Below, in pieces: positions 5,679 through 7,359 of a stretch of DNA of 7,359 nucleotides (positions within the stretch are counted from its first letter, which is position 1; every line of letters begins with the position of its first letter). This DNA comes from GSA-30 sp036384435 (GTDB lineage Bacteria; Pseudomonadota; Gammaproteobacteria; Xanthomonadales; Rhodanobacteraceae). The notes below the pieces were generated by a model. That model ran no database searches. It saw nothing but the letters and a program-made list of their open reading frames with translations, and was not told the DNA's origin. The stretch is taken from NCBI RefSeq assembly GCF_036384435.1, contig NZ_DASVMI010000060.1:1-7359 (forward strand). The letters are read 5' to 3'. Made by a program: the position numbers and the translations under genes.

Positions 5679-7271
5679 TCAGGCAGCCATGGCCCGCCCG
5701 ATCTGGCGAACGCCGCGCTCGAGCCATAGAAAGGAAGCCAACGCTGCCGTCGGTGCCTGCGCTCGCGTGACAACTACGGTATCAAGCAAGGCCAGGACAG
5801 CCTTGTGATTGATCAAGCCCAAATCGGCCAATGCACACTCGCGCAACTGAATCGCCAACGTATCGGCATGCAAGGCGATCTGGCCCGGCAACACATCGGC
5901 AAAGGTTTCCTTGGTGTAATCACGCGCAAACACATTGCTACCCAGATGGGATTCCAGATACTGGCGCATTAATTCCCTGCCCTGGCGGCTGCCACGAGGC
6001 AGACGGTGACAGAATGCGACAAGATTGGGGTCGCTGAGCGGGTTGACCGGCCACATGCCATGACGCAGCAGGTCCGGGGCTCGGCAGGCGTGCGCAAGCA
6101 GGGAGGTGGCCGGCACCGGGCTGAGCGGTGCATCAAAACCACGCAAGCTGTTTGCCGCACCCAGCGCCCGTGGCGTCAGCAGCGATAGTGCGCAATGCTG
6201 GATATCAGCCGCCCTGCTTGTTTTGCCTAGCAGATGCCCCGGCATTTCGTTGAGGTAACTAGGAAAGAGTTCATCACCACCGATGCCGGTGAATAACGTG
6301 TCGCGCCCTTGGCTTCGTGCCAGGGACCATAACGCAGCACAGGCTTCCAGATAATATTCCCAGTAAAGATTACTGGTCGCGGACATCTGCTGAAGATCAA
6401 TGATGGGCGGAAACGCACTGATTTCCACGGTTTCGTCGTGCAATCCCAGCCGTTCAACAATCCATTGGCGCCGTTCGACCTGGGGCTGGCGTACTTCTCC
6501 GTCCAGTAAGATGCCCTTGCTGGCAATACCGACGTATCGGGAAGCGAGCGCGCAGGCAACGCTCGCCGAATCCATGCCTCCGCTGAGTTCGAGCGCCAGG
6601 CGACCGGTCATGAGCGGGCGTGATGACACGACACGCTGTAGCAGCGAACCGAACACCTGCAGGGCATCGATATCATCAGCCAGTGGTGACGGTATCGATT
6701 CCTGGATGGGTGTCGGATACCGAAAACTTGCCTTGCCCGGCTCGATATCAAGCGTGGCTCGCTCGGTAAGCAGATGGACTCCAACATAGAGCTGACGCGC
6801 CGAATAGACCGTATGCATGGCGAGCCGGTGCGCGGCGATCTCCGTGTCGACTGCCGTCGATCCGGTGGCAAGGTCGGTGAAGTCCCAGGAGACCGTGGCT
6901 TTATCGTGCGTGGCGCGACAGTACACGGGGACCGAACCCAACACCCCGCTGCGCAGACGCATGCGGCACCCGGCCTGGGCCACTTCGATCAACACGTAAT
7001 CGAGCGGCCATAACAGGCACTCGTTGTAGAGCTTGCCAAAGGTCTCGGGACTGACCTCCCTATCCTGCACTGCGCGAGCGATCGCCCCGGCCGCCAAGCG
7101 CTCGCGCACCACAAAGAACCACTGCCCCCGAGTTTTTACAAGCACGCTTTCGAGCAGTGCGTGGGCGTGTGCAGTGATATGGCTACCGCCAAAGACAATA
7201 GATTCGCCCTGCCGCGTTGCCTCGAGCAAGAGGTCGCAGAGCGTGATACGAGCTTTAAGCATGGGTGGCAT
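5679..7271 (-). CDS. Asparagine-synthetase-like ATP-dependent amide-forming enzyme, candidate lasso-peptide (RiPP) cyclase
   Basis: The protein has 530 residues. The C-terminal half is an asparagine-synthetase-type adenylating domain: the PP-loop SGGMDS at 230-235 binds ATP, TGIGGDELF at 328-336 is the second conserved motif, and PLSDPNLVAFCHRLP at 411-425 with ARDYTKETF at 449-457 matches the C-terminal landmarks of the family. The N-terminal ~200 residues resemble the degenerate Ntn-glutaminase-like domain. No Cys sits at position 2, so glutamine-dependent ammonia production is not possible. This combination and length are typical of lasso-peptide cyclases (McjC type), which adenylate an Asp or Glu side chain and form a macrolactam. 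Beta-lactam/carbapenam synthetases share the same features and cannot be excluded. The start at 7271 has a poor ribosome site; the ATG at 7262 is an alternative. A terminator-like hairpin lies directly upstream, and the gene is last on its strand, converging on the AhpD-like gene. Any precursor, leader peptidase or transporter would lie to the right of the window. Confidence 0.85.
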   Translation of the reverse strand: MPPMLKARITLCDLLLEATRQGESIVFGGSHITAHAHALLESVLVKTRGQWFFVVRERLAAGAIARAVQDREVSPETFGKLYNECLLWPLDYVLIEVAQAGCRMRLRSGVLGSVPVYCRATHDKATVSWDFTDLATGSTAVDTEIAAHRLAMHTVYSARQLYVGVHLLTERATLDIEPGKASFRYPTPIQESIPSPLADDIDALQVFGSLLQRVVSSRPLMTGRLALELSGGMDSASVACALASRYVGIASKGILLDGEVRQPQVERRQWIVERLGLHDETVEISAFPPIIDLQQMSATSNLYWEYYLEACAALWSLARSQGRDTLFTGIGGDELFPSYLNEMPGHLLGKTSRAADIQHCALSLLTPRALGAANSLRGFDAPLSPVPATSLLAHACRAPDLLRHGMWPVNPLSDPNLVAFCHRLPRGSRQGRELMRQYLESHLGSNVFARDYTKETFADVLPGQIALHADTLAIQLRECALADLGLINHKAVLALLDTVVVTRAQAPTAALASFLWLERGVRQIGRAMAA

Positions 7272-7280
7272 CCATCCATG

Positions 7281-7315
7281 AAAAAAGCCGCCTCCCCGGT
7301 GAGGAAGCGGCCTTT
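7281..7315 (-). terminator. Terminator-like hairpin just upstream of the asparagine-synthetase-like gene
   Basis: On the - strand a bulged GC-rich stem (GCCG with CGGC, then CCTC with GAGG, loop ACCGGG) is followed by six T (7281-7286). It ends ten bases before the predicted start of the asparagine-synthetase-like gene, so it would stop transcription coming from beyond the right edge. It could be the terminator of an upstream gene, or an attenuator letting only part of the transcription reach the enzyme gene. Confidence 0.7.
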
Positions 7316-7359
7316 CTGGTATCCGGCGAATTCAAGCGTCTGCGTCGAGGCAATCAGTC

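Noticed and set aside
1..7359. CRISPR array, tRNA/rRNA gene, insertion sequence or phage attachment site
   Set aside because: No regularly spaced repeats, transposase motifs, terminal inverted repeats or tRNA-like cloverleaf were seen on either strand by eye.

Overview
The window is GC-rich, densely packed bacterial DNA. The gene set and protein sequences best suit a gammaproteobacterium of the Xanthomonadales (Rhodanobacter/Dyella/Luteibacter-like). That placement is an inference from overall character; no rRNA or other marker is present.

Layout, left to right. (1) The left edge cuts into an M13-family zinc endopeptidase on the + strand. Only its N-terminal export signal is missing, and it ends at a strong rho-independent terminator (2095-2124). 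(2) A convergent FMN nitroreductase of the CinD/Hbn1 type lies on the - strand. (3) A - strand run reads from about 5152 down to 3042: an RclR-like AraC regulator, a peptidyl-tRNA hydrolase 2 (PTH2) family gene with a visible one-base frameshift close to its 3' end, and a small membrane protein with a Coa1 domain. (4) Divergent from the regulator, on the + strand, is a 113-residue AhpD/carboxymuconolactone-decarboxylase-fold protein with a CxxC motif, resembling RclX. (5) On the - strand, convergent with that gene, is a 530-residue asparagine-synthetase-like amidotransferase domain protein without the N-terminal glutaminase cysteine. It resembles lasso-peptide cyclases and beta-lactam synthetases. 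A terminator-like hairpin lies immediately upstream of its start.

The regulator and AhpD-like gene form a recognisable stress module. The regulator keeps cysteines matching the two redox-sensing cysteines of E. coli RclR. The short shared intergenic region carries four TTGAG boxes arranged as two tandem TTGAG-N4-TTGAG units with an exact 21 bp period. This is the geometry expected of an AraC-family operator, and it overlaps the regulator's own predicted -10 box.

The most promising lead for an unusual system is the asparagine-synthetase-like gene at the right edge. If it is a RiPP macrocyclase, its precursor and leader peptidase should lie just beyond position 7359 on the - strand, with the hairpin at 7281-7315 separating precursor from cyclase.
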